Below are positions 6,488-7,382 of a DNA stretch of 7,382 nucleotides, piece after piece (position 1 is the first letter of the stretch; each line of letters begins with the position of its first letter). Position numbers and translations under genes: made by a program. The notes beneath the pieces are model-generated. The model had not been told where the DNA came from, did not search any database, and was given only the letters and a program-made list of their open reading frames with translations. Origin of the DNA: Verrucomicrobiales bacterium. GTDB taxonomy: Bacteria > Verrucomicrobiota > Verrucomicrobiia > Limisphaerales > UBA1100. The stretch is from contig PBEJ01000036.1 in assembly GCA_002719595.1 (NCBI GenBank), forward strand, positions 23,369-30,750, in the 5' to 3' direction.

Positions 6488-7120
6488 ATGAAAACAGCAA
6501 TAATAACTTTATTGGCTTTGGGAGTGTGCCTGCCCCTTCAAGCGCAGGACAAACTCAAACCTGTATCCACTTCAGGAAACGTTGAATGGCAGAAGGAAGA
6601 AATGTGCCAGTTCGTATTTTTCGCCGTACTCGAGGGCCTTTATCGTGATGGCGTTCAAAATGAAATTGTCGATGCAATCATTGGCGAGAAAATCGCAAAA
6701 AAAGGCGACAAGGTAAAAACACACTTTGTCTTCCGCTGTAAACTCTGCCACGCAACCTACGAGGCGTTCCGGACTTACCGAAACCGACCAGCCTTCATGC
6801 AGACCAAAGGATCATCAACTTTCGGTAAAGGAGCCGACCTTGCCTTGGTTACTAAATTAAGCAGTAATGATGCCCGCACCCGTATCTATACCATGGGCGC
6901 AATGATCCGCCCCTGGATCATGCACCGTATCAAGGAAACGCGCAAAACCCCTGAGGAAAAAACCGCGATGAAAAAAAACTTTATAAAGTATGCGCAGGAA
7001 GGTTCCGAACTACTCAGCAACCACAAGAGGGCGAAGGATGGTTTTTACCTAGACTGGTCGTTTTACGGCAGCTGTCAGGCGTGCGAAGCGGCCAAAGATC
7101 TGGGTCAAGCGGGGTTTTGA
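6488..7120 (+). CDS. Small secreted protein of unknown function with two CxxC pairs
   Basis: I do not recognise a named family. The frame is open from an ATG at 6461, but the ATG at 6488 is preferred because it begins a standard signal peptide (MKTAIITLLALGVCLPLQAQ), giving 210 residues and an exported product. The mature part has a C40 in the EEMCQFVFF segment, a first pair C84-K-L-C87 followed by H88, and a second pair C196-Q-A-C199 near the C-terminus. The middle is charged and helical in character, rich in Lys and Arg (for example HRIKETRKTPEEK), with aromatic residues around the first pair (TYEAFRTYRNRPAF). C-x-x-C-H fits the c-type heme consensus, but no haem-binding fold or distal Met region is evident, so paired disulfides or one metal site built from both CxxC pairs is at least as likely. 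It lies 117 bases after the permease and may have its own promoter. I recall similar double-CxxC hypothetical proteins in the PVC group, without a known role. Confidence 0.82.
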   Translation: MKTAIITLLALGVCLPLQAQDKLKPVSTSGNVEWQKEEMCQFVFFAVLEGLYRDGVQNEIVDAIIGEKIAKKGDKVKTHFVFRCKLCHATYEAFRTYRNRPAFMQTKGSSTFGKGADLALVTKLSSNDARTRIYTMGAMIRPWIMHRIKETRKTPEEKTAMKKNFIKYAQEGSELLSNHKRAKDGFYLDWSFYGSCQACEAAKDLGQAGF

Positions 7121-7201
7121 CCCCGGCACCAAACCACTATCACCCCCCCCACCTTAAGCAGGCTTAGCAGTGCTGATTTTCAATTACAAAGTTATCCTCC
7201 C

Positions 7202-7382
7202 ATGAAGCCCCGTCTTAAACTGGCTGAATCAACATTCACAGGCGGGATATTATCTCTCTCCCAACACGATGGCTCCTATTCGATCTCTCTGGATGGCAAG
7301 GAGCTGATGCATTCGCGCGCTAATGCTTCAGAGCTCCTGCTTGGCAGCTTGGGTGTCGCACGATTAAAAAATGAGACGAGTG
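7202..7382 (+). CDS. Spermidine-synthase-like protein (N-terminus only, cut by window edge)
   Basis: From the ATG at 7202 the frame stays open for 60 codons to the edge. The visible part reads as the small N-terminal beta domain of spermidine-synthase-like aminopropyltransferase or methyltransferase proteins: KLAEST, then GGILSLSQHDGSYSISLDG, then ELMHSRANASELLLG. The pattern of a basic start, a D-G-x-Y turn, an LMHSR segment and S-E-L-L matches that family as I know it. The SAM-binding Rossmann domain would follow outside the window, so the reaction cannot be told. No signal peptide is present, so it should be cytoplasmic. There is no Shine-Dalgarno sequence before the ATG. The gap to the upstream gene is 81 bases and includes a run of eight C (7143-7150) but no convincing terminator. 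Confidence 0.6.
   Translation, partial: MKPRLKLAESTFTGGILSLSQHDGSYSISLDGKELMHSRANASELLLGSLGVARLKNETS

Noticed and set aside
6737..6751. Calling the double-CxxC protein a cytochrome c because of C-K-L-C-H
   Set aside because: A five-residue match is weak evidence; no haem-binding fold or axial Met segment could be recognised, and a second CxxC without His points equally to disulfides or metal binding.
7111..7124. Terminator hairpin GGGGT-TTTG-ACCCC after the double-CxxC protein
   Set aside because: The 5-bp stem overlaps the stop codon and has no U-tract behind it.
7143..7150. Run of eight C as a phase-variation tract
   Set aside because: It lies in an intergenic region about 50 bases from the next start, away from a visible promoter or reading frame, so there is no evidence of switching.

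Overview
The window looks like a piece of a PVC-superphylum genome, most likely Verrucomicrobiota, with Planctomycetota or Lentisphaerota as alternatives. The reasons are several divergent secreted sulfatases in a few kilobases, a secreted di-heme peroxidase beside them, intermediate base composition, weak Shine-Dalgarno sequences at several genes, and a small secreted double-CxxC protein of a kind I associate with that group. This placement is inference; there is no rRNA or marker gene here.

Left arm (minus strand, 3488 down to 1). The order of transcription is a di-heme cytochrome c peroxidase (2478-3488), a strong intrinsic terminator (2425-2463), a secreted sulfatase with a C-A-P-T-R active-site motif (890-2413), and a second sulfatase with C-A-P-S-R that runs off the left edge (1-851). 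The second sulfatase is a real gene even though it has no stop codon in the window. The terminator lies directly against the ribosome binding site of the 890-2413 sulfatase, so the two sulfatases probably form one unit fed by read-through or by a promoter inside the peroxidase gene.

Centre (3489-3594). This is a short divergent control region, if the right-hand sulfatase starts at 3595 as its signal peptide suggests. It holds an imperfect 21-bp direct repeat with a 26-bp period and a perfect 8+1+8 dyad. Both are candidate operator sites.

Right arm (plus strand, 3595 to the end). A third sulfatase with an unusual C-T-V-T-R motif is followed after one base by a 12-helix APC-superfamily permease, which suggests translational coupling. 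Next come a small secreted protein of unknown function with two CxxC pairs, and the first 60 codons of a spermidine-synthase-like protein cut by the right edge.

Taken together, the region codes for export and desulfation of sulfated substrates by three sulfatases of different subfamilies, plus uptake of a small product by the permease. The peroxidase gives periplasmic peroxide defence or another oxidative function. No RNA genes, mobile elements, CRISPR arrays or integration sites were seen. No gene-free stretch exceeds about 120 bases when the preferred starts are used. The most unusual points are the noncanonical sulfatase motif, the loss of the classical distal histidine in the peroxidase, the operator-like dyad, and the attenuator-like terminator.
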